A stretch of DNA of 64,000 nt from Leptospirales bacterium (GTDB lineage Bacteria; Spirochaetota; Leptospiria; Leptospirales; Leptonemataceae). Under the pieces are notes generated by a model. That model was not told the DNA's origin. It did not search any database and saw only the letters and a list, made by a program, of their open reading frames with translations. The translations under genes were made by a program, and so were the position numbers. The DNA lies in NCBI GenBank assembly GCA_016788865.1, contig JAEUSB010000053.1, positions 1 to 64,000 of the forward strand. Reading direction: 5' to 3'. Numbering within the stretch: the first letter of the stretch is position 1; each line of letters begins with the position of its first letter. Shown piece after piece: positions 50,907 through 59,545 of this stretch.

Positions 50907-53603
50907 CTATGCGTGGTTTATAATCGCGCGGACTGTCGCAGGATCCATTTTCAATCGATCCGCGATTAAATCTGCGTCCCACTTATGATTCAGATGCAGG
51001 CTAAGAATGCTCTCTTTCTTCAGCGCCTCACTTCCGGTCCGACGTTTTGATTTCTTTGGCTCGGGTTTTGTTTCTTCAAGGGCCTTTTCAAGATTTGCAT
51101 CGACCAGACGTTCGATTGTCTGATAGAACGCGGTCAGTTTGCCCATTTTCTCATCTGCTTCCACAACGGTTGACTCAAGCTCAGTTCGGAACTCTTCTCC
51201 CTGGGTGCGAATCTCATCGATCTTCCGGAACATGGATCCAATCTGTTTTTGCTTCTCTTCGAGATCTACCATCAGGCCTTCCATTTGCATGAAGCGGGAT
51301 TCGACTTTCTCGATCTCCTTTTCAAGCTTACCCAGGTGAAGGGAACGCGATTCCATTCCCTGGATATTCTTCTCCACTTCGGTCTGTCTGAACTCGGCGC
51401 GATCCACACGCGTAAGCAAATTTTCCGCAGCCTGACGTGAATCCTGGGCCAGTTTTTTTGAAGCTTCCATGGCGCGCAAAGCCTGCTCAAGTAGCTTGCG
51501 CTTCTCCATGATGTCGTTATAGGATTTCTCAAACTCTGCCTGCATTTCCAGCAGAGCATTCATGCGTTCTTCAAGCCGCTCTGCGACTTCTTCCGATTGC
51601 TCGAGCTCATCAAAACGTCCTTTCAACTCGTTTGCCTGAGTATGCACACGGCTAACCATCTTTTCCGTTTCCGCGATGCGATCGCGCTGATCTTCAAGCT
51701 GGCGCAGCTCAGCTTCGAGTTCGCGCCTTCCGATCCGCACGGCCTCAAAGTTCTTAACGTATTCATCGAGCTTGGAGTTCTCATCGAGCGCGAGTTGCAG
51801 TCGTTCCGTCAGTACTTCCACCGTTTCATCGAGTTTCAAGGTCAATGCTTCGGCGCGATTCAGCACATCGAGTTTGCCCGAGATTCCGTTAATGTGTGTT
51901 TTACCTTTTTCAATTTCTGCGTAGATGTCGTCGCGCATTGCCTGCGCCAGTTCCATTTCCTGTCCCACATCATCGCGCATCTTGCGGAAATCATCCCGGG
52001 CACGCTCAATCTGATCCTTCATGCGCTCCTGCGCATCCTTGATTGCGTATTCAGTTCGCTTTTCCAGCTCGTCCAGTTGCAGTTGGCCACGATCTACGAG
52101 CTGGACGATTTGTTTTGAGATCTTGTCGTCGATGGTTTGGTTCACACGGCCAAGCTTGTGATCCTGTTCTTCGAGGAACTTCTCTGCTTTGGCGCCCATA
52201 GCCTTAATGATTTCGTTGGAGGATGCTGCGATCTCTTCGCGGACTCTGTCTGCGTATTCTTCCACGCGCGCGCGGATTCGTGAAGCTTCGAGAATTGAGG
52301 TATCAATCTTCCTGTGCTTCTCCTGCAGATCTTCGCGAACCTGCAGAACCTCCTGCTTGATCCGGACAAGATTCTCCTCTTCGAGAATGCGCGTATCCCG
52401 GATAAGTGCGGCTGCTTCGCCCGATTCTGCGTGAATCTGCTCAATCACCGCGTGCGCTTCGCGATCGAGATTCTCAGCCTGGGTTTCACGAAGCCTTGCA
52501 TACTCATCTTCGATTCCGCGGATTCTGCTCTCAATATCTGTGATACGCTTCTGTTCAATGGCATTCCATTCGCGCGTAAGCGAATCCATGCGTTCCTTGA
52601 GAATCGTCTTCTGTTGTTCAGAAATTCTTTGAAGCTTGGATTCAGCAGCCAGGTGCTTTTCATGGAAATCGGCAATCTGGCTGTTCATTACTTCAGCCAT
52701 GCGCCGCGTCTCACTGATGATTTCATCGCGCCTTGCAATTCCTTCGAGATTGAATCCGTCGAGATCCTTGCGAATCCGACTGAGATCGCTCTGCAGTGCT
52801 TCCACCGCAGAGGTTCGAATTCCGGACAGGCCCGCTTCGATCGAGGCCATACGCTCCATATAATTTCTTTCTTGATGCGCGAACTTTTCGTCGAGCCGCG
52901 TTGCGTCGAGCGCCCATTTCTCGTCGAGCCGCATGTTCAGTGAGGAGATTCGCTCTGATGCAAGTTGCATCTGCTTGAATTGTTCCTCCATTTTGTAAGA
53001 AATATCCTGGAACTCCTCGCGGATTCCCTGAACATTTGCGTGCGTCTGATCCGTCAGGAGTCGGGTGCTTGTTTCTGCGTCCTGAATCAGGCGCCCCATG
53101 ATTTCGCCAAGGCGGAGTTCTGCTTCCTGCCCCTTGCGCTCAGCCACGTTTTGTAGCCCGTCCAGACTCTTGCGAATGCTTCCCATCTCTTCCTGGGCGA
53201 ATGCAAGTCGTTGCAACCCGGAATCAAGCCTGTCCACCTGGGAGGCAACGGCTTTGGCGCTTCCAGCTACCTGGGCCAAATCAATGGATATGGTTTCGAG
53301 TATTTCACGATCACTGCGCAGTGCCTGGATCTTGTTCTGGTATTGCTCAAGATCCTCCCGCAGTTCATCTTTCAACTTGCGGGATTGCCTGACCATGAGT
53401 TCAAATTCGATTGTGGCGTCGCGAATCGCTTGAATCTGACTGCGGGCAATTTCATCGAGCTTCTCAGTCTGAAGCTCGCCCTGACGGCGGACCTGATTTA
53501 GTTTCAGCGATGGCGTATCCATGCGGCGCAGGAAGATAGCAAAAGCAACCGATCCAAGAAAAGCGCTTGCAACCAGGAATAGAACTACTGGCATTTCAAT
53601 CAT
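50907..53603 (-). CDS. SpiroCoCo-like membrane-anchored coiled-coil protein
   Basis: An 898-residue protein. A single N-terminal membrane helix (about residues 4-24, VVLFLVASAFLGSVAFAIFL) is followed by about 800 residues of nearly unbroken heptad coiled coil (QTEKLDEIARSQIQAIRD... to EKKEIGSMFRKIDEI). The end is a compact segment LSLHLNHKWDADLIADRLKMDPATVRAIINHA that looks like a helix-turn-helix. This matches the large SpiroCoCo coiled-coil proteins known from Leptospira and other spirochaetes, thought to be cytoskeletal. A good promoter lies upstream. The C-terminal HTH suggests DNA contact while the N-terminus sits in the membrane. Confidence 0.8.
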   Translation of the reverse strand: MIEMPVVLFLVASAFLGSVAFAIFLRRMDTPSLKLNQVRRQGELQTEKLDEIARSQIQAIRDATIEFELMVRQSRKLKDELREDLEQYQNKIQALRSDREILETISIDLAQVAGSAKAVASQVDRLDSGLQRLAFAQEEMGSIRKSLDGLQNVAERKGQEAELRLGEIMGRLIQDAETSTRLLTDQTHANVQGIREEFQDISYKMEEQFKQMQLASERISSLNMRLDEKWALDATRLDEKFAHQERNYMERMASIEAGLSGIRTSAVEALQSDLSRIRKDLDGFNLEGIARRDEIISETRRMAEVMNSQIADFHEKHLAAESKLQRISEQQKTILKERMDSLTREWNAIEQKRITDIESRIRGIEDEYARLRETQAENLDREAHAVIEQIHAESGEAAALIRDTRILEEENLVRIKQEVLQVREDLQEKHRKIDTSILEASRIRARVEEYADRVREEIAASSNEIIKAMGAKAEKFLEEQDHKLGRVNQTIDDKISKQIVQLVDRGQLQLDELEKRTEYAIKDAQERMKDQIERARDDFRKMRDDVGQEMELAQAMRDDIYAEIEKGKTHINGISGKLDVLNRAEALTLKLDETVEVLTERLQLALDENSKLDEYVKNFEAVRIGRRELEAELRQLEDQRDRIAETEKMVSRVHTQANELKGRFDELEQSEEVAERLEERMNALLEMQAEFEKSYNDIMEKRKLLEQALRAMEASKKLAQDSRQAAENLLTRVDRAEFRQTEVEKNIQGMESRSLHLGKLEKEIEKVESRFMQMEGLMVDLEEKQKQIGSMFRKIDEIRTQGEEFRTELESTVVEADEKMGKLTAFYQTIERLVDANLEKALEETKPEPKKSKRRTGSEALKKESILSLHLNHKWDADLIADRLKMDPATVRAIINHA

Positions 53604-53640
53604 GTATTGCTCCGGGTCGTCAGGCGCAATGCGACCAGTC

Positions 53641-53655
53641 TGAGATTATGTCTCA
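53641..53655. promoter_or_regulatory. Dyad TGAGA-N5-TCTCA over the coiled-coil gene -10 box
   Basis: A perfect 5-bp inverted repeat with a 5-base spacer overlaps the -10 box of the minus-strand promoter. It could be an operator, but the arms are short and chance is a fair explanation. Confidence 0.3.
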
Positions 53656-53673
53656 TAAGCGAGCCTGTGTCTA
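53645..53673 (-). promoter_or_regulatory. Promoter of the SpiroCoCo-like gene
   Basis: On the minus strand TAGACA (plus 53668-53673) and CATAAT (plus 53645-53650) are separated by exactly 17 bases. Each box differs from consensus at one position. The predicted leader is about 35 bases before the ATG at 53603. Confidence 0.6.
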
Positions 53674-53745
53674 TCTTCACTGCATGGCAAGAAAAAAAGT
53701 GATTTTAACCCAAATAATCGTCCAAAACTGCCCGGATCCTAACTC

Positions 53746-54480
53746 ATGATCGCCCAGGCCGTGCAGCCTTACTCAGCCTTTGCCCATGTGTACGACGAGG
53801 TGATGACGCATGTGCCAATGAAGGCCTGGGTCTCCTACCTGCGGTCGCATGCGGGGAAGCGAAAGCGGCTTGTGGACCTTGCATGCGGGACTGGGGAATT
53901 GCTAAAAACCATGCTGGCCGGGCCCACACCGCCAGCAACAGGAGTCGATACCTCGGCGCCCATGCTGGCATTGGCCAGATTGAAGCTGGCGGGGAAGGCG
54001 GAAATCAAGAAGGGGAGTCTGACTGCAATCCCCCTGAAAGCCGACTTTACGGATTGGGCTGTTTGCACGCATGATAGTGTGAACTATCTCCTGGACCCGG
54101 CGGACCTTCTGCTCCATTTTCAGGAGGTAGCGCGGATATTGCGCCCGGGTGGTTTGTATTCATTTGATGCTGTAACAAGGGAGAACATGATCCAGGCCTT
54201 TGACGGAAAGATCCGCGAAGAGATCATCGGCGATGTGTACCTGCACTGGAGCAACTACTACGATGAATCAGATGAAACGCTCACATCGCATCTGACATTT
54301 CAGAATGGGCTGAAAACGGAAGTGGAAACCCACACCCAGAAGTACTACCCGCAGGGGCAGGTTGAAGACCTGGCTCGTCGCGCCGGACTCGAGGTAGGTG
54401 TGGTTGAGGGAGACTATCAACAGCGGAAACTCAAGGCCGGTGATGCGTTCATGAATTTCCACTGCAGAAAACCAGCATGA
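53746..54480 (+). CDS. Class I SAM-dependent methyltransferase
   Basis: A 244-residue methyltransferase. The N-terminus AFAHVYDEVMTHVPMKAW is typical of UbiE/Methyltransf_25 relatives. Motif I is LVDLACGTGELLKTML (about residues 44-58), post-I is TGVDTSAPMLALAR, and motif IV/V includes VCTHDSVNYLLD, ILRPGGLYSFD. The substrate is unknown. Its stop overlaps recX (ATGA), so the two are co-translated, although no functional tie is known. Confidence 0.85.
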   Translation: MIAQAVQPYSAFAHVYDEVMTHVPMKAWVSYLRSHAGKRKRLVDLACGTGELLKTMLAGPTPPATGVDTSAPMLALARLKLAGKAEIKKGSLTAIPLKADFTDWAVCTHDSVNYLLDPADLLLHFQEVARILRPGGLYSFDAVTRENMIQAFDGKIREEIIGDVYLHWSNYYDESDETLTSHLTFQNGLKTEVETHTQKYYPQGQVEDLARRAGLEVGVVEGDYQQRKLKAGDAFMNFHCRKPA

Positions 54481-54914
54481 ATATTCCTGAACCAATAATT
54501 CGCTTTCTCAACTACCGGGACCGCTCAACAGAGGAAATCAAGCGCTACCTTCGTCGAAAGAGCATTTGCAGCGAAGCTGAAATTCAACCGCTCGTGCAGA
54601 AACTGGTGGATGCTGGTTTTGCAGACGATAAACGATTCTCTGAAAACAGGATTCGATACCGGATGGAGAACGGATACGGACCCTTCTACATCGCTCGTGA
54701 ACTTTCCGGGCTTGGTGTCCCAAATCATTTGTTCAAACCCGAATTATCCCGCATGGACAGGGAGTTCTCCGCGGCTGCGCGAAAATACGCGGATCGTTTG
54801 CAGAATGGCAAAGCGAGCAACGATCGTGAAAAACTGGAAAGACGGTTACTGGGTCGTGGCTTTGCGACCAATCACGTCAAAGCGGCTTTGAAACTGGACG
54901 ACGGCATCGAGTAA
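54477..54914 (+). CDS. recX: RecX-family regulatory protein
   Basis: A 145-residue all-helical modulator of RecA filaments. The family pattern is clear: FLNYRDRSTEEIKRYLRRK, LVQKLVDAGFADDKRFSENRIRYRMENGYGPFYIARELSGLGV, then KLERRLLGRGFATNHVKAAL. The middle DDKRF and GxGPFYI motifs are conserved. RecA is not in the window. The 3' end overlaps the convergent Nudix gene by 69 bases, the largest convergent overlap here. Confidence 0.85.
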   Translation: MNIPEPIIRFLNYRDRSTEEIKRYLRRKSICSEAEIQPLVQKLVDAGFADDKRFSENRIRYRMENGYGPFYIARELSGLGVPNHLFKPELSRMDREFSAAARKYADRLQNGKASNDREKLERRLLGRGFATNHVKAALKLDDGIE

Positions 54915-55289
54915 ATGCTCCTTGAACAGCGGGGCGGGGATGTACGTCTGAACGTCTACCCAGGCCATCCAATCATGTTCGTCTGAGAGGACAATGTTGC
55001 CGCTCTTAAAGGACGCCATGAATGCGATACCCAGAGCCGGATGATTTCCGTTTTGAATGCGATGCGGAAATAGAAAGATGGGGTCCGGCTCCAGGTTGTA
55101 TGCTATGTCTCCAAGTTCTTCTTGAATTTCACGGGCGAGAGACCTTGCAAAGGGCTGGTAGATTTCGTCTGCAGATATGCGGCCCCCTGGTAAATCGCCG
55201 AGCTGGCTATCGCGGTCGCGCAGGATCAGCATTTCCTGCCCGCGCAGCAGAAAGAGTTTGAGAGTGATCTGAAAGAAACCAGGCATCAT
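54846..55289 (-). CDS. Nudix hydrolase
   Basis: A 147-residue pyrophosphohydrolase. The Nudix box is present as GGRISADEIYQPFARSLAREIQEELGDI, with GX5E and the catalytic REIQEELG, but ten residues rather than the canonical seven lie between the first Glu and REIQEE, so a three-residue insertion is present. The surrounding LFLLRGQEMLILRDRDSQLGDLPGG fits the family. The substrate is unknown. Its ATG overlaps the stop of the gene upstream (ATGA). Confidence 0.8.
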   Translation of the reverse strand: MMPGFFQITLKLFLLRGQEMLILRDRDSQLGDLPGGRISADEIYQPFARSLAREIQEELGDIAYNLEPDPIFLFPHRIQNGNHPALGIAFMASFKSGNIVLSDEHDWMAWVDVQTYIPAPLFKEHLLDAVVQFQSRFDVIGRKATTQ

Positions 55290-56467
55290 ATATGCTTGCG
55301 CCGGATGACCAGGTGATTGGATTCATTTACCAGGCTGCAACTCAGCAGTTCAGCCGATTCTTCCAGTCTGGAACGCAACAAGTCAGACACCTCAGAGGCT
55401 ACGAGACGTTCGAGCGAATGAGTCAATTCCTCAAGGAATACGTCTTCCATACGGGAAAGGCCGGAGGATATCTCATAAAAGGAAAAATCTACGTATCGTT
55501 CCATGTGCTCCATAAAGAGCGGCAGAATCAGGCTTGTCTTGAGCAGGCTTTCGAGTTGCTCATCTTCTAGGAGATGAAGGATGGATCCCGCAAACTCCGG
55601 ATTTGGTTCGTGAACTTCATCGGGAAAATCGGGGACAACCACGCGCCAGTGATTGGCAATGCTCTTCTCAAGCAGGCAAACCCAACCGGGACTCAGGGGC
55701 GAGCCGCTGATCTCAAAGTAGGCTTGCATGAAGAAGAGGATTTCACTTTCGAAGACTGGATCCAACCGCTCCGCCCAGGAAGCGTCCAGGCCTTCGACGG
55801 CCATTTCAGGCCTTGCAACGCGGGAAATTGATTCCACGAGCCCTTCTTCCTCAAACGAGGGTTTCCCTTCAGATGTGAGCAAATCTGGATCGAGTAAGAC
55901 CCAGAATGCAAGCAAGATGAGGCGTTCGGGCAATACCGTCCGGCGCTGCATCATGTTCCCCAGAAGTTCAATTGCATCAGCGCGGTTTTCCAGGCCCTCC
56001 AGATAGCGAATCGCGGCCCAGAGATCTGTGCGCTTGATGTTTAGAAGAAAGTTGCGCGCGGCCTCATGGGGAAAGTTTCCCTGAATTCGTTCATAGATCT
56101 GGAAATCGATTTCGTGGAACACAACGCTCGTAGTGTGACGATACGAGTCTTCGTCCAGGTAGGCCAGAAACGGAAAGCGTGCCTCAGAGGCTATTCGAAG
56201 TGCTTCATCTGGCCGGCCTTCCTTGTGGAGATTTACTGCCTCGAGGGCGTGCATGATCCCGAGATCCAGCAAATCATTTTGATCAGGAGGGACAGTTTGC
56301 AAATCCTCCATAAATTCCTGGAACTGGTCCACGAATTCTTCTTCCGGGCGGCCTCGTTCGGCCCAGATCCCCAGCAACCTGTGCATGTTGCTGGCGAATT
56401 GTTCGCCGGCAGTCCGATCGTTATGATCTCTATATTCCGAGTAGTTACGCAGAAACCCGTAATTCAA
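55286..56467 (-). CDS. Hypothetical acidic helical protein
   Basis: A 393-residue, Glu/Leu-rich soluble protein with no signal peptide and no motif I recognise. The sequence is mainly helical with repeated LLxxLE patterns, and might form an alpha solenoid (for example AVNLHKEGRPDEALRIASEARFPFLAYLDEDSYRHTT). It lies between the LtaS/MdoB-like gene (four-base overlap) and the Nudix gene (four-base overlap), so the three form one operon. Confidence 0.6.
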   Translation of the reverse strand: MNYGFLRNYSEYRDHNDRTAGEQFASNMHRLLGIWAERGRPEEEFVDQFQEFMEDLQTVPPDQNDLLDLGIMHALEAVNLHKEGRPDEALRIASEARFPFLAYLDEDSYRHTTSVVFHEIDFQIYERIQGNFPHEAARNFLLNIKRTDLWAAIRYLEGLENRADAIELLGNMMQRRTVLPERLILLAFWVLLDPDLLTSEGKPSFEEEGLVESISRVARPEMAVEGLDASWAERLDPVFESEILFFMQAYFEISGSPLSPGWVCLLEKSIANHWRVVVPDFPDEVHEPNPEFAGSILHLLEDEQLESLLKTSLILPLFMEHMERYVDFSFYEISSGLSRMEDVFLEELTHSLERLVASEVSDLLRSRLEESAELLSCSLVNESNHLVIRRKHI

Positions 56468-58470
56468 TTCTTACCTGTCTCCAGTTTACTAAGAATCTCA
56501 GGTTCCGGCCATATTCGATTCTCTTTTTCAAGGGTCCGCGCGTATTGATGATAGTGTTCCAGTTTAGTCAACATTGATTTCATGACGTCCGGTTCTGATC
56601 CGGCGAGATTATCCATCCGGATAGGCGGGTCGGTTGTCAATAGCAACGGAGTTTCTCGATCCAACCATCGAATGCCAATGCGATTTTTCTCGATCCAGCC
56701 AATCGAGTTTGTATTGGATCCCCCCGCAAAGAACGCAAAACCTTCCGACATTCCTGTCTGTTCTTTTTGACCCGTCGTGAGTCCGGCTCGAAAGGCGATG
56801 TCCGTTCCCATTCCGGCATAGATCTGATCGCCTCCGCTCAACGAGACGATTGCCGGGAGCACATCAAGCTGGCTTGCGATGACTGAATCACGCCGGGGAG
56901 CAAAACGCCCGGGCGCATAGACCAGGAAGGGAATGTGCCTGTCCTCCAGGTAGTTGAGACCTGCATGGTGCGTGTGATCTGCCACAAAGAGCAGAATCGT
57001 GTCGTTCGCGTAAGGTCTTCTCTCAAGCTCCCTTACGAAATTGCCAAGCGCTGCATCCGCGTAGTGGTAACTGGATAGAAAAAGATTCTGAATTCGATCC
57101 TTTGAATAATCCTTTGTTTCCGGGGCAATGTAAGGATAGTGAGTATTCTGCGTGAAAACGACACCCAGGAAAGGTCCGCCGGCGTCCATGCGGGTGAGTA
57201 AGAACTTAAATGTGTCTGCGTCGTCAATCCCCAGGACATTAGTGCTCGCTTTGAAACCGCTTTTGAGTATTTCATCTCGACCAAACGATTCACCAAATCC
57301 GAAATGGGGCAGAGCTGTGTTTAGATTGTCAAACTTCAGGTCTCCGCCGTGCACAAAGAACGTCCGGTAGCCACGCGCCTCAAGTAGAGTTCCAAGCCCG
57401 CCGAATCGATTCTGAACCTGCGAGGACCTGAGAATGGTTCGCCCCGCCCGATCCGGAATACCGGTGAACATGGCAAAGAGTCCGTTAGCACTCCGACCGC
57501 CCGTGGCGTAGAACCGTTCGTAATAAACTCCCTGCTTGACGAGACCATTGAGATTTGGTGCGATCTCGGGTGAGTATCCATGTGCTTCCAGGAATTTTGC
57601 CGTAAACGATTCAAGGACGATCAGCACGATATTGGGTTTCTGTTTTCCCGGCACTCTTCGCGCGGGCATTTTTCGGAGCAGCGGGAAGTCACTTGATATC
57701 TTTCCTGATCCCAGCATCTGATTGATAAAAGCAATGTTTGTCTCTTCTTCATGGAATGCCTTGAACTCGAGCGAATCGCGCGAATCGTTCAGGACGGTAA
57801 ATATTCCGTTGAGCCGCAGATTGTTCAGGTACGGCGAGTCCGTGGTCATCGCATCCGCCGTGCGAATGGGGCTTTGCTGAAAGCCGCCGCGGATCATGAT
57901 TGTTGCCATGACCAGTATTACAACTGTGGTTATGAGCGCCCGTGGCTGAAACGTTAGGCGCCATTTATCAGGCTCTCTGGATGTAAATCCACCGGACTTG
58001 CGGAATGTTTGTATGGTTACGATGACAGCAACAATAGGAATCGAGGCGTAGAAGAGGGCAGCACCAATGTCCTTGTAGAAGGTCCCCATGTACAAGTTGG
58101 GCAGATCGTTGAGATACGCAAAGAACTCCCAGCCGAGGAGTTTCTCATTCACCCCAAAGTTGAACGTGCTGGCGTAGAGCGCCGTGTGGATAATAGCCAA
58201 CCAGAGAATCTGCAAAGCGAGCAGAATCCGGGCTATTATATCCGGGATTCGACCTCTGAAATGGGCCAGCAAACTCAGCAATAAAACGTATGTTCCCGTT
58301 ACGAGCGGGGCCGAAGCCAGATCAAACCTCAACCCTGCGAACAATGCCCAGAATGCGTCAAGCCAGGGTTCTTCGGCGTGATAGTGGAACAGAAAGTAGA
58401 TGCGGTGCAGTGTGATGCTTCCGGTACCCAGTGCTACCCAGGCAAACAATTTGCGATAGCGCAGGTCCAC
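56464..58470 (-). CDS. LtaS/MdoB-type phosphoglycerol (or phosphoethanolamine) transferase
   Basis: A 668-residue integral membrane enzyme. Five N-terminal helices (to about residue 200) are followed by a periplasmic sulfatase-like domain: NIVLIVLESFTAKFLEAHG (metal-binding Glu), FYATGGRSANGLFAMFTGIP (Ser nucleophile region), FVHGGDLKFDNLN, then VFTQNTHYPY and LFVADHTHHAG. Such enzymes transfer phosphoglycerol onto glycolipids or periplasmic glucans. A spirochaete outer membrane has no classical LTA, so the acceptor is unclear. The start is GTG at 58470. It is divergent from the PfkB gene with a 78-base gap. Confidence 0.85.
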   Translation of the reverse strand: MDLRYRKLFAWVALGTGSITLHRIYFLFHYHAEEPWLDAFWALFAGLRFDLASAPLVTGTYVLLLSLLAHFRGRIPDIIARILLALQILWLAIIHTALYASTFNFGVNEKLLGWEFFAYLNDLPNLYMGTFYKDIGAALFYASIPIVAVIVTIQTFRKSGGFTSREPDKWRLTFQPRALITTVVILVMATIMIRGGFQQSPIRTADAMTTDSPYLNNLRLNGIFTVLNDSRDSLEFKAFHEEETNIAFINQMLGSGKISSDFPLLRKMPARRVPGKQKPNIVLIVLESFTAKFLEAHGYSPEIAPNLNGLVKQGVYYERFYATGGRSANGLFAMFTGIPDRAGRTILRSSQVQNRFGGLGTLLEARGYRTFFVHGGDLKFDNLNTALPHFGFGESFGRDEILKSGFKASTNVLGIDDADTFKFLLTRMDAGGPFLGVVFTQNTHYPYIAPETKDYSKDRIQNLFLSSYHYADAALGNFVRELERRPYANDTILLFVADHTHHAGLNYLEDRHIPFLVYAPGRFAPRRDSVIASQLDVLPAIVSLSGGDQIYAGMGTDIAFRAGLTTGQKEQTGMSEGFAFFAGGSNTNSIGWIEKNRIGIRWLDRETPLLLTTDPPIRMDNLAGSEPDVMKSMLTKLEHYHQYARTLEKENRIWPEPEILSKLETGKN

Positions 58471-58548
58471 ACATGCAAGGTCCAGGAAAGCGACTGGGCT
58501 GCAAATTCATTTTACTTGCCGCGCTGCCCGCCAGACACAAAGTGCGAT

Positions 58549-59544
58549 ATGAAACGAGTTGATGTGTATGGTGTGGGAAACTCCCTTGTGGACACCCTGG
58601 CTTTTGTAGAATCGGACTTTATTCGCGAGCACGACCTGACCCCGGGCTCTATGGCCCTCGTGGACTCAGAAAAACAAGCCCGGATTCTTCGCGCACTGTC
58701 AAAGCACAGCCTTGAATTGCGAAGTGGCGGATCGGCGGCCAATACGATGATAGCCGTCTCTCGAAGTGGAGGATCAGCCTTTTATACCGGCAAAGTTTCA
58801 CGCGACACGAACGGCGAATTCTACCGACAGGACCTGCTTGCGGCCGGAATTCATTTTGATGTACATCCATCCAACGAGTCTGACGGCACCACGGGAACAT
58901 GCGTGGTTCTAACCACGCCAGATGCGGAGCGGACAATGCTAACACACCTGGGCGTCTCCGTGCAACTCACTGCCGCAGACATTGACGAAGACAAGATCAA
59001 GCAGAGCCGGATTATCTACATTGAAGGCTACCTGTGGGCCGGAGAAGGCACGCGTGCGGCCTCTATCCGCGCAGCCGAGCTGGGAAAGAAAAATGGTGTC
59101 CCGGTTTCGTTTACATTTTCTGACAGCTTTCTATTGCAGCCTTTCCGGGATGATTTCCGGCATTTTGTCACCGACTATTGTGATGTCGTTTTCTGCAATG
59201 CGCCAGAAGTAAAGAGTTTCAGCGAAATGACTGATCTGGATGAAGCCGTCAGGTTTGTTGGTCGCTTAACGTCCAAAGCATTCGTAACGGATGGAGAGAA
59301 GGGAGCAATCGTAGTCGATGGTGGTTCTATCGTAAGAGTCCCAGGCTTTTCGGTCACAGCCATTGATACAAATGGTGCTGGAGATTCTTTTGCAGGTGGA
59401 ACCCTGTTTGGACTGACACATGAGCAGACCGCGGTAAAGTCAGCAAGATGGGGCAACTACCTTGCATCCGAGATTGTCCAGATTCAGGGCGCAAGGCTGA
59501 ACAAAAACTACGCCGGGGACGTTGCGAGAGTTCTGGCTGACTGA
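58549..59544 (+). CDS. PfkB-family carbohydrate/nucleoside kinase
   Basis: A 331-residue ribokinase-family kinase. N-terminal VYGVGNSLVDTLAFV and GGSAANTMIAVSRSGGSAFYTGKVSRDTNGEFY match the sugar-binding signature, and DTNGAGDSFAGGTLFGLT (about residues 272-289) is the C-terminal PfkB signature with the catalytic Asp. The sequence resembles adenosine-kinase-like members. I chose ATG 58549; the frame is open upstream but overlaps the divergent gene. The glycosyltransferase start lies two bases after its stop. Confidence 0.88.
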   Translation: MKRVDVYGVGNSLVDTLAFVESDFIREHDLTPGSMALVDSEKQARILRALSKHSLELRSGGSAANTMIAVSRSGGSAFYTGKVSRDTNGEFYRQDLLAAGIHFDVHPSNESDGTTGTCVVLTTPDAERTMLTHLGVSVQLTAADIDEDKIKQSRIIYIEGYLWAGEGTRAASIRAAELGKKNGVPVSFTFSDSFLLQPFRDDFRHFVTDYCDVVFCNAPEVKSFSEMTDLDEAVRFVGRLTSKAFVTDGEKGAIVVDGGSIVRVPGFSVTAIDTNGAGDSFAGGTLFGLTHEQTAVKSARWGNYLASEIVQIQGARLNKNYAGDVARVLAD

Positions 59545-59545
59545 C

